The notes under the pieces are model-generated. The model saw only the letters and a list, made by a program, of their open reading frames with translations. It was not told the origin of the DNA and did no database searches. Below, in pieces: positions 7,072-14,226 of a stretch of 38,139 nt of DNA (the stretch's first letter is position 1; every line of letters begins with the position of its first letter). The stretch lies in assembly GCA_031296075.1 (NCBI GenBank), contig JARLGK010000073.1, positions 1 through 38,139 of the forward strand, given 5' to 3'. The translations under genes and the position numbers were made by a program. The stretch comes from Candidatus Acidiferrales bacterium. GTDB taxonomy: Bacteria; Acidobacteriota; Terriglobia; Acidiferrales; UBA7541.

Positions 7072-8142
7072 ATGCATCCCATTCTCGCCCAACTCCGCCG
7101 GCTGCTCCTCTACCTCCTGGGCTGGATTCCCCTCGCGGGAATGCTCACTTACCTTCTGGCTGTCCCGGGCGGCTTGTCGTGGCTCGAAGCCACCACCGTC
7201 GCGTTCGTCCTATGCCTTTTGTACGCATTCGTGTGTCTCGCGGCGTGGTATCCGTGCCAGGCCACGCCTCTCGAGCAATCCGGTCTGTCGCGTTTCCTGT
7301 TCACGCACGTAGCGGGCGCGCTGGTGGCGAGCGGGCTGTGGTTGTTCGCCGCCAGAATTCTGGGGCGCATGCTCGCGAGTCTGGACGACTATCGCGGAAT
7401 CGACACGCGACTCACGAAGGACTTTCCTCTCCTGTTCGCCACCGGCGTCCTTCTCTATCTCCTCGCGGTTGGATTTCATTACGTGCTGCTGGCGGTGGAA
7501 GCCTCGCGCGAGGCGGAGGCACGCGTGATGCAAGCAAGCGTCCTCGCGCGCGAGGCGGAATTGCGGGCGCTCAAGGCGCAGGTCAATCCGCACTTCCTCT
7601 TCAACAGCTTGAACTCGATCAGCGCTTTGACCACTTCGGACGCGCCCAAGGCCCGCGAAATGTGCATCCTGCTGGGCGACTTCCTGAGGCGCACTCTGGG
7701 TCTCGGCGAAAAGGCCGCGATTCCACTGGAGGAAGAAATTTCGCTCATCCACGCTTTTCTGGCGGTGGAGAAAATCCGCTACGGCGCGCGCCTGCAGATG
7801 GAAGAAAAGATAGACCCGGAAGCTCTTGACGCGCAGGTGCCGCCGCTGCTGCTTCAGCCGCTGGTGGAAAATGCCGTGGGGCACGGAATTGCCAACCTGG
7901 TCGAGGGTGGATGGATCAGGCTGGCGGCCGAACGCCGCGATGGCGAGCTTTCGATCGTCGTCGAGAACCTTTTCGACCCCGAGGCCCCGCCGCGCCGCAA
8001 GAGCGGCGTGGGACTCGCGAACGTCCGCCAGCGCCTCGAAGCGCGCTACGGCAACCGGGCAAAGTTCGCCACCAGCGTTGACGGATCCTGTTTCCGCGTC
8101 GCGATCAGTTTGCCGGCCGAATCAAAGGAGCGCGTACCGTGA
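7072..8142 (+). CDS. LytS/YehU-type sensor histidine kinase
   Basis: 356-residue membrane histidine kinase. Four hydrophobic segments occupy about residues 10-145 with no recognisable sensory domain. The His_kinase-family phosphoacceptor motif LKAQVNPHFLFNSLNSISAL follows, with the presumed phosphorylated His at about 174, then the ATP-binding N box LLQPLVENAVGHGI and the G box GVGLANVRQRLEARYG. This architecture is typical of LytS/YpdA/YehU kinases that pair with LytTR regulators, and the next gene is one. The start is the ATG at 7072, 8 nt after the LiaF-like stop; no clear Shine-Dalgarno, so translation may be coupled. The 3' end overlaps the regulator by 4 nt (GTGA). Confidence 0.93.
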   Translation: MHPILAQLRRLLLYLLGWIPLAGMLTYLLAVPGGLSWLEATTVAFVLCLLYAFVCLAAWYPCQATPLEQSGLSRFLFTHVAGALVASGLWLFAARILGRMLASLDDYRGIDTRLTKDFPLLFATGVLLYLLAVGFHYVLLAVEASREAEARVMQASVLAREAELRALKAQVNPHFLFNSLNSISALTTSDAPKAREMCILLGDFLRRTLGLGEKAAIPLEEEISLIHAFLAVEKIRYGARLQMEEKIDPEALDAQVPPLLLQPLVENAVGHGIANLVEGGWIRLAAERRDGELSIVVENLFDPEAPPRRKSGVGLANVRQRLEARYGNRAKFATSVDGSCFRVAISLPAESKERVP

Positions 8143-8909
8143 CCTCTGACACGAGCAAGAAAATCCGGACGCTGATTGTGGACGACGAAGACCTGGCCCG
8201 CCAGGTGCTTCGTGAATTCCTTTCCGCGCACCCGGACATCGAAATCGTCGCCGAATGCGCCAATGGTTTCGAAGCCGTGAAATGCGCGACGGAACTCGAG
8301 CCCGATCTCCTGTTTCTCGACATTCAGATGCCAAAACTCGACGGCTTCGAGGTTCTCGAACTCATCGGCGCCAATCGGGCCGTCGTCTTCGTCACGGCTT
8401 ACGACGCGTTCGCCATCCGCGCCTTTGAAGTTCACGCCGTGGACTACCTGCTGAAACCGATCGGCGCCGAGCGTTTTAATGCGGCGCTGGAGCGCGCCAA
8501 GGAACGGCTTTCGGGCAAATTGCAGACGGCGCCGCTCCCCGCCATGGAGCTTGCGGCCAGCGCGCGGCCGCCCTCGCAGTATCTGGATCGCATCCCAGTT
8601 CGCGACGGCACGAGCGTCTTCATCATCCCGGTTGCAAAACTCGACTACGCGGAAGCACAAGACGACTACGTCGCTCTCGCCTCGGGCGGCAAGAAGCACC
8701 TGAAGCAGCAGACCATCTCCAGTCTGGAGGCCGCGCTCGACCCGTCGCGGTTTCTCCGCATTCACCGTTCCTGCATCGTCAATCTCGAACGCGTCGTCAA
8801 GATCGAACCGTTCGGCAAGGACACCCACGTCGCTGTACTCGCCGGCGGAACGCAGCTCCCCGTCAGCCGCGCCGGCCACGCCCGCCTCCGCGCATTTCTC
8901 GATCGCTGA
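8139..8909 (+). CDS. LytTR-family response regulator
   Basis: 256-residue cytoplasmic transcription regulator. The N-terminal receiver has the acidic pair VDDED (about 15-17), the phosphoacceptor Asp61 in LFLDIQMPKLDG, VTAYD and the Lys of YLLKPI. The C-terminal LytTR DNA-binding domain (about 150-253) carries the family phrases VAKLDYAEAQDDYVAL, FLRIHRSCIVNLERV and LPVSRAGHARLR. LytTR proteins bind direct repeats through a beta-type fold. The GTG start at 8139 overlaps the kinase stop and has AAAGGAG 8 nt upstream, so the two proteins are almost certainly made together. Likely targets include this operon's own envelope genes, but I did not find a convincing pair of binding repeats. Confidence 0.94.
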   Translation: MTSDTSKKIRTLIVDDEDLARQVLREFLSAHPDIEIVAECANGFEAVKCATELEPDLLFLDIQMPKLDGFEVLELIGANRAVVFVTAYDAFAIRAFEVHAVDYLLKPIGAERFNAALERAKERLSGKLQTAPLPAMELAASARPPSQYLDRIPVRDGTSVFIIPVAKLDYAEAQDDYVALASGGKKHLKQQTISSLEAALDPSRFLRIHRSCIVNLERVVKIEPFGKDTHVAVLAGGTQLPVSRAGHARLRAFLDR

Positions 8910-9049
8910 TTCCCGTGACGCTTTGGGCGCGGTTACACCTCAAACTCACCCCCTCACAAAATACCTTGCGGCAAGAGCGCGGCAAGTTGATCCTGTTGGG
9001 GCAGACCTACCGCGGGCTGTCTCGTTTGCCGCGGCCGGGCGGATCAACC

Positions 9050-9877
9050 ATGCGTATCCTCATAGCTGATGACGACGCCGGCAGCCGCGAGCTACTGACG
9101 GAACTCTTGCGTCACAGCGGGCACTCCGTCACCGCTGTGTTCGACGGGCGCGAGGCGCTGGATGCGCTCGCAAAAGACAGATTTGAAATTGTATTGATGG
9201 ACGAAGAAATGCCCGGCATGAGCGGGCTCGAAGCCACGCGCGCGATTCTGCAGGCGGCGGTTGCCGGCGAAAAGCGCCCCATCATCATTGGAATTTCCGG
9301 AAACAATACCCAAGAGGATGAACAGCGATGCCTCGCGGCCGGCATGGACGCGTTTTTCTCCAAGCCAATTCGCATGGCGGAGCTTTTCAGTGTGCTCGCA
9401 GCGTTGGCGCGCAGGCAGCCATCCTTCCCCGAGCCGGCGGATTCCGCTGCGCCCGAACGAACTCCGGGAGATCTGGCGGCGCACCTCGACCGTGTGACCG
9501 GTGGCAACCAGAGAATCGCCCAGTCGCTCCTGAAGACATTCCTGGCGGATGCCCCGGAGAAACTCTCCGCCATCGGCCGCGCGGTGTCACAGAGAGACGC
9601 CGCGAGTCTCGGTACGGCCGCGCATGCGCTGAAGGGTTCGCTTGCTCTGGTCGGCGCGCAAAAGGCTGCGGGCACGGCGCGCAACCTGCAGGCCATGGGA
9701 CGTCTCAACAGCCTGGGCGGCGCCGCCGCGGAATTCCAGGTACTCGAAGACGAGTTCAAGGAACTGCTGCGCGAATTGCTCGCCATGCAGGCGAAAACCA
9801 AACCGGCGCCGAAGCAATCCTCGAAAAGTAAGTCGAAGCCACGCCGCTCCCCTGCTCGTCCCAGCCGCAAACGCTGA
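9050..9877 (+). CDS. Receiver-Hpt two-domain signalling protein
   Basis: About 275 residues with no membrane segment, DNA-binding domain or kinase domain. The receiver (about 1-120) has ADDD, phosphoacceptor Asp51 in VLMDEEMPGMSG, GISGN and the Lys of FFSKPI. A linker precedes an Hpt domain (about 131-240) with AHALKGSLALVG, in which His192 would carry phosphate. The tail is Lys/Arg/Ser/Pro-rich and very basic, ending SRKR. Such a protein can move phosphate between a kinase and another receiver. The ATG at 9050 is preferred because it begins the receiver fold (MRILIADDD); the frame is open upstream to a poorer start at 8915. It follows the LytTR regulator by 140 nt. Confidence 0.88.
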   Translation: MRILIADDDAGSRELLTELLRHSGHSVTAVFDGREALDALAKDRFEIVLMDEEMPGMSGLEATRAILQAAVAGEKRPIIIGISGNNTQEDEQRCLAAGMDAFFSKPIRMAELFSVLAALARRQPSFPEPADSAAPERTPGDLAAHLDRVTGGNQRIAQSLLKTFLADAPEKLSAIGRAVSQRDAASLGTAAHALKGSLALVGAQKAAGTARNLQAMGRLNSLGGAAAEFQVLEDEFKELLRELLAMQAKTKPAPKQSSKSKSKPRRSPARPSRKR

Positions 9878-9948
9878 TGCTGACTAACCCGGCAACACCG
9901 CGGCCGAGGAGCTTGCCGCGCAGATGGCCGGCACCCATACTGAATTAC

Positions 9949-10983
9949 ATGAAGCGGGGAATTTCACTCCTTGGGACTGCCGCGCTGGTCTTGCCGGTGT
10001 GCGTCGCGATGTCCGCCGTGCTGCTCGCTCCGCGACAGTTGAGCGCCGATGATCTGAAACTCAAGGACGGCTCGAAGATTTCCGGCACCATCGTCGGCTT
10101 CGAAGAAAACTCGTTCAAGGTGAAAACCAGCTACGGCTTCGCGGTCGTGCAGAAGGACCAGGTCGTCTCGATTGCGATGTCGGACGCGCCCAAAGTTGCC
10201 GCGGAAAAAAGTCCCGAGCCAGCCGCCGAAAAAACCTCGCCCGCTGAAAAGCCGAAATCCGAATCCTTGAAGGCCGCCTCCGCGCCGCCGCTGCCAGCAA
10301 TGGCTGGGACTACTGCCGAGCCGGTCGCTAAAGCTGCTCCGCCGCCGGCGTCTGCAACCAAAATCGCAAAGATTGCTTCGCCCGCGCCGACTCCCGCGCC
10401 GGTCGCCAAAACGACGCCGCCAGCCGCAGCGCCAATCGCCAAAGCAGCAGCGCCGCCAGCAGCAGCCGCAGTTCCCGTGGCCAGCGCCGCGCCGCCCAAG
10501 CCACCCGCGCCGGAGCCAATTCGCGAATCCGTCAACGGCAACACCTACACGAATGAAACTTATCGCTTCCACATGTACAAGCCGCCGACCTGGGACGTGA
10601 TCGCGACGGCGCCGGCGGTGCTTCCGGGCGCGATTACCGCGATGGGCACGGGCGATGACACGACCTACCTTCTGATCGGCCAGGAGCCGGCTGGAAAATC
10701 ACTGGCGACCGCGATGGACACGACGGAGCGCCGCCTGCGCGATGTGATGGAGAATTTTCGGCCAATGGACGAAAAACAGATCACAGTGTCCGGCGCGGCG
10801 GCAACGGAACACACGTTCCGCGGCAGTGTGGACCAGCACGACTGGTCCGGAGTGGTCGTGCTCGTGCCGCGCGGTGCAAAGCTCTACACCATCTTCGGCA
10901 TGACCCGCGCGGACAATGACCTGGTGCAGATCCAGGAAAACGTCATTGCCCGGGCGATTTCAAGTTTGCAATTCACCGACTAA
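9949..10983 (+). CDS. Secreted Ala/Pro-rich protein, function unknown
   Basis: About 344 residues. The signal peptide at the N-terminus (MKRGISLLGTAALVLPVCVA) decides the choice of the ATG at 9949 over one at 9877. A small strand-rich domain follows (LKLKDGSKISGTIVGFEENS, then an FKVKTSYG strand), which looks like an Sm-like fold. A long Ala/Pro/Lys-rich linker with many AAPPAA and KAAP runs is next. The C-terminal domain of about 150 residues begins NTYTNETYRFHMYKPPTWDV and resembles PsbP/DUF1795-like domains; this is a weak recognition. It is the last plus-strand gene of the block and is convergent with the zinc-ribbon gene at 11036. It may be exported to the periplasm or surface, with the linker spanning peptidoglycan. 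Confidence 0.7.
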   Translation: MKRGISLLGTAALVLPVCVAMSAVLLAPRQLSADDLKLKDGSKISGTIVGFEENSFKVKTSYGFAVVQKDQVVSIAMSDAPKVAAEKSPEPAAEKTSPAEKPKSESLKAASAPPLPAMAGTTAEPVAKAAPPPASATKIAKIASPAPTPAPVAKTTPPAAAPIAKAAAPPAAAAVPVASAAPPKPPAPEPIRESVNGNTYTNETYRFHMYKPPTWDVIATAPAVLPGAITAMGTGDDTTYLLIGQEPAGKSLATAMDTTERRLRDVMENFRPMDEKQITVSGAAATEHTFRGSVDQHDWSGVVVLVPRGAKLYTIFGMTRADNDLVQIQENVIARAISSLQFTD

Positions 10984-11035
10984 CGGCGCGATCGGTCTTC
11001 CCTTCTGTCGCACAAATCCCTCTAATCCGTTCCCT

Positions 11036-11563
11036 CTAAAGCGGCTGCGAAGTCGGCGAACCAGCCTGCGGAGCTGCCCTATTCTGACCGGTTACGGCTG
11101 CACCGCAATGCGGGCAGTACGCCCAGCCGCGCTCGATGCCGCGTCCGCATTGCGAACACGTAGGCCGCAAGGACGTGGCGCAATTTGGACAAAACGTGTA
11201 CGCCGACTTTACCGACGCGCCGCATTTCGAGCAATAAAACGGCAGCGGATCGCGGAGGAGGAAGTACAGAATGATCCCGATCGCGTTGGGAATGAAAATT
11301 GCGAGCAAGGTCCACAACCAGGCCCGCATGAGGCGGCGCTTGGCGTCGCCATAGACGTAACCGATCAAAAGAATGTAACCGACGATGATGAGCGGAATGA
11401 AAAGACTCAGCAAAACCTTTCCGCCCTCGGGCCAATCCACGCTTTTTGGATCGCTGGGAATCGCGGCGTACCTCATCGCCAGATATCCCGCCACATACGC
11501 GACGCCCGCGAGCGCGTAGACGAACTTCGGAATTACGGATGTCTTGTTTCGAGAATCGTTCAT
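11036..11563 (-). CDS. Membrane protein with C-terminal double zinc ribbon
   Basis: 175 residues. The N-terminal half has three hydrophobic segments (FVYALAGVAYVAGYLAMRY, VLLSLFIPLIIVGYILLIGYVYG, LWTLLAIFIPNAIGIILYFLL). The C-terminal half has paired CxxC knuckles: CSKCGASV, CPNCATSL, CSQCGRGI and CPHCGAAV, a double zinc ribbon. The ATG at 11563 overlaps the stop of the anti-sigma gene by 4 nt, and that gene overlaps the sigma gene the same way, so the three form one translationally coupled operon. Its role is unknown; the tight coupling suggests it takes part in, or is controlled with, the sigma/anti-sigma switch. It is convergent with the secreted protein gene ending at 10983. Confidence 0.85.
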   Translation of the reverse strand: MNDSRNKTSVIPKFVYALAGVAYVAGYLAMRYAAIPSDPKSVDWPEGGKVLLSLFIPLIIVGYILLIGYVYGDAKRRLMRAWLWTLLAIFIPNAIGIILYFLLRDPLPFYCSKCGASVKSAYTFCPNCATSLRPTCSQCGRGIERGWAYCPHCGAAVTGQNRAAPQAGSPTSQPL

Positions 11564-12042
11564 GCGAGCCTCCGTTCATGCGGACGGCGCAGCGAAAGCA
11601 GCACGGCGGCGCTGCCGCCCGCCAGCCACGTAAGCGCTGAAAAAACCGCGAAGAGCAGCCATATCTGGCGAAAATGGATGTCCAGCAGCGAAAGCAGCCC
11701 GCCGGTTGCGAAGCGAAAGACCGGCCATCCTGCGACCGTCACCACCCATGAAAAAACGATCAGCGGGACCAGCATCATTCGGTTCTGGCGCTGCTCGGCT
11801 TGCACGGTGAGCTGCGCGGCCGCCACTGCGCGAGCGCGCTCGAAAAGCGCCGGCGACGGTTGCGGCGTGCGTAGACGGCGGAGTCCGCCGGTGATCAGCT
11901 GCCAGCATTCGAGCTCCGCGGCGCAGCTCGGACAAGTCGCGGTATGACGCCCGATGCGCGCCTCGGCGTCTGCGTCGAGCCCACCCGCAACCAGCTGCGC
12001 CAGCTGCGCGCGGATTTCAGCGTGTTCGTCCGGGCGGCTCAT
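11560..12042 (-). CDS. Anti-sigma factor with zinc-finger domain
   Basis: 160-residue inner-membrane protein. The N-terminal cytoplasmic part has the zinc-binding anti-sigma pattern, His followed by CxxC (GRHTATCPSCAAELECW, about residues 31-47), known from RsrA/ChrR-type anti-sigma factors that hold an ECF sigma factor. Two membrane segments follow (MLVPLIVFSWVVTVAGWPVF and IWLLFAVFSALTWLAGGSAA). No large periplasmic domain is present, so any signal would have to be sensed within the membrane, by the zinc site, or by a partner. It overlaps the sigma gene by 4 nt upstream and the zinc-ribbon gene by 4 nt downstream. Confidence 0.88.
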   Translation of the reverse strand: MSRPDEHAEIRAQLAQLVAGGLDADAEARIGRHTATCPSCAAELECWQLITGGLRRLRTPQPSPALFERARAVAAAQLTVQAEQRQNRMMLVPLIVFSWVVTVAGWPVFRFATGGLLSLLDIHFRQIWLLFAVFSALTWLAGGSAAVLLSLRRPHERRLA

Positions 12043-12686
12043 GCGCGCACCTCGCCGGCATCGTCCGCTTCAAGCATCTCGCGCAGCTGTTCGAGCGACC
12101 GGCGCAGCCGTGACTTCACCGTCGAAAGCGGCGCCGCCAGCACGAGCGCGATCTCTTCCAGTTTCATCTCTTCCTCAAAGCGCAATGTGAGCACCTCGCG
12201 ATAGGTCACCGGCAGATTTTCGAGTGCTCCGGCCAACCGGCTCGCGCGCTCGGTCGCCAGCAGCAGCTCGAATGGCCCGGGATCGCCCGAAGCGAGCCGC
12301 GAAACCATCGTATCTTCCGGCGAATCGCCGACCGGCTCGTCGAGGCTGCGCGGCCGGGTTCGCCGCAGGTGATCGAACGCCAGATTTCTCGCCAGCGTGA
12401 AAAGCCACGCATCGAAATTGCGAGACGTATCGAAACTCCGGATTTTTTCCGCGACGCGGAGCCAAGTCTGCTGAAAGAGATCATCTGCGTCGGCCGGCTG
12501 CCGTACCAGGCGCAGTAGGTAGCGGTAAATGCGATTCTGATAACGCGCCATCAGTGTGGCCAGCGCGTCCGGGTCACCGCGCCGAAGCTGCTGAACGGCG
12601 GCGTCGATTCCCAATCGCCCCTCCCAAACGAACGCGATCGAACCCGTCATATCAGTACTACGCAGCGGCCGCGTGAAAAGACGCAC
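12039..12686 (-). CDS. ECF-family RNA polymerase sigma factor
   Basis: About 215 residues with the ECF layout. Region 2: ALATLMARYQNRIYRYLLRL, DADDLFQQTWLRV, then WLFTLARNLAFDHLRR. A linker follows, then region 4: LPVTYREVLTLRFEEEMKLE, ending in the helix-turn-helix STVKSRLRRSLEQLR. It would direct RNA polymerase to a stress regulon and be held by the anti-sigma factor encoded 4 nt overlapping downstream. The start is uncertain: a GTG at 12686, or an ATG at 12650 just before MTGSIAFVWEG; neither has a well-spaced Shine-Dalgarno. The 75-nt upstream gap holds TATAAG near 12718-12723, but I could not find a convincing ECF-type autoregulatory promoter. Confidence 0.93.
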   Translation of the reverse strand: MRLFTRPLRSTDMTGSIAFVWEGRLGIDAAVQQLRRGDPDALATLMARYQNRIYRYLLRLVRQPADADDLFQQTWLRVAEKIRSFDTSRNFDAWLFTLARNLAFDHLRRTRPRSLDEPVGDSPEDTMVSRLASGDPGPFELLLATERASRLAGALENLPVTYREVLTLRFEEEMKLEEIALVLAAPLSTVKSRLRRSLEQLREMLEADDAGEVRA

Positions 12687-12761
12687 GCCGCACCGTTTCG
12701 GCGCCCTCTCCGAAGTCCTTATATCGCAATGAGTTGGAGAAACGCGAGCGAAGCCGAAATT

Positions 12762-14111
12762 CTAGAACTTCGTCACTTCGCTGAAGTGGAAGTCGCGGAC
12801 CTTCATGGTCGGCACGACCATCTCAAAAGATTCTTCGCCGGCCGCGCGCACCGCCGGGCCCATCATCTCGACATTCGACAGCATCTCGATGATGCTCTGA
12901 TTGAAGCGGAAATTCCGCACGCCGCCGGAAACGTTGCCGTTTTCGATCAGGAACGTTCCATCGCGCGTCATTCCCGTGAGGATTTTCTGGTAGGGATCCA
13001 CTTCGCGGATGTACCAGAGGCGCGTGACCAGGATGCCGCGCTCCGTGGTGCGGATCATTTCCTCGGTGGATTTATCGCCGCCCGATAAAACCAGATTCAT
13101 CGGCGCTTCGCCATACTCATTGGGAAGCGAAAAGCCGTGTCCGGTCGGCTTGGCCTTCATTTTCTTCGCGGTCGCCCGAGAATAAACCAGATTCTTCGGC
13201 ACGCCGCGATCGACGAGCAGTACTTTCTGTCGGGGCAGGCCTTCGCCATCGTATGGCGCGCCGCTTTGCAGCGGATGATACGCGTCGTCCCAGATGGTGA
13301 TGTTGTCGCCGAAGAGTTTTTTGCCCATGCGTCCCGTCAGACAGGAGCGCTTGTCGAGGACGGCGGTGCCCGCAAAATCATAAAAAAGAAAACCGACTAG
13401 ATCGAGGACGGCCGAAGGCCTCAAGATCGTGGTGTAGCGGCCCGCGGGAATTTCGCGCGGCGCGCGCGAGCCGGCCGCCGTTCGCGCCGCCCGCTCGGCC
13501 AGTTCCTCGGGATCGAGCTTGCGAATATCGGGCGAATTCGACTTCGCCCAGCCGGAGGAGTGCTCTTCCAGAATCGTGACGGAGAATTCCGAGCGAGTCT
13601 GGCGGTGGCTGGCGAAAAGCCCTTTTGAATTGGCCATCACCGAATTCAACGAGCCGCTCGCGAAAATTCCAGCAGTGGTCTGCTTGTTCTTGTCCGCCAT
13701 CTTGCACACGCGGGTGACGGCGCGGGCGCGGTCCTGCGGCGTGGTTTCGGCGGTGGCCGAAAAATAGCGCGAGACCTTTTGATATTTCTGCTTGCCGAGC
13801 AGCGGCAGGAGATCGGGATTCTCGGGCTGGTGGCGCGCGAGGGTGACGGCGGACGCCACCACGCGGCGAAGCGATTCGTCGTATGTCTTGTTTGTGGACG
13901 AGCGAGCGGTGCGGCCATCGACCACGGCGCGGACGGAGATGCCGAGCGTATGTTCGGCAACATTCTGATGGATCGTGTTGTTGGCGAAGCGCGTGAGCGC
14001 GTCGGTTGCGGCGCTGACGTCCACTTCGGTTTCGTCCGCTTCGCTCAGCTTGAGGATTTTCGCGCCGATGCGTTCCAGTTCCGCGAGCGACAGTTGTGCA
14101 GTAGGCTTCAT
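12762..14111 (-). CDS. tldE: TldD/PmbA family protein, TldE (PmbA) subunit
   Basis: 449 residues. TldD and TldE form a heteromeric metalloprotease that degrades unfolded peptides and, in some bacteria, matures microcins and other modified peptides. TldE is the subunit without the HExxxH motif, and none is present here. Family phrases include DALTRFANNTIHQNV near the N-terminus, GRYTTILRPSAVLDLVGFL, YDGEGLPRQK and the C-terminal block TRDGTFLIENGNVSGGVRNF. The ATG at 14111 gives MKPTAQLSL; a TTG two codons upstream is less likely. It lies 115 nt downstream of tldD, separated by a gap that carries a palindromic repeat. No precursor peptide gene was noticed nearby. Confidence 0.9.
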   Translation of the reverse strand: MKPTAQLSLAELERIGAKILKLSEADETEVDVSAATDALTRFANNTIHQNVAEHTLGISVRAVVDGRTARSSTNKTYDESLRRVVASAVTLARHQPENPDLLPLLGKQKYQKVSRYFSATAETTPQDRARAVTRVCKMADKNKQTTAGIFASGSLNSVMANSKGLFASHRQTRSEFSVTILEEHSSGWAKSNSPDIRKLDPEELAERAARTAAGSRAPREIPAGRYTTILRPSAVLDLVGFLFYDFAGTAVLDKRSCLTGRMGKKLFGDNITIWDDAYHPLQSGAPYDGEGLPRQKVLLVDRGVPKNLVYSRATAKKMKAKPTGHGFSLPNEYGEAPMNLVLSGGDKSTEEMIRTTERGILVTRLWYIREVDPYQKILTGMTRDGTFLIENGNVSGGVRNFRFNQSIIEMLSNVEMMGPAVRAAGEESFEMVVPTMKVRDFHFSEVTKF

Positions 14112-14122
14112 AGACAAGAGAG

Positions 14123-14143
14123 ATCCCTCGCTTCGCTCGGGAT
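14123..14143. repeat. Dispersed palindrome between tldD and tldE
   Basis: ATCCC and GGGAT arms enclose a TCGCTTCGCTC core, followed by GACAACA. I recognise this as a very common type of intergenic REP-like palindrome in several phyla. It lies in the 115-nt gap between tldD and tldE, where the transcript would form a hairpin. Confidence 0.55.
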
Positions 14144-14226
14144 GACAACAAAATGGGCGTCGGCCAGAGGGAATGAAAGCGCGCGCCTTCCCGCAGCAGA
14201 CAGCCTCAACTTTTCAGCCGTCGTTG

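Noticed and set aside
8909-9049. N-terminal extension of the receiver-Hpt protein from 8915
   Set aside because: The extra 45 residues have no fold resemblance and precede the clear receiver start MRILIADDD at 9050.
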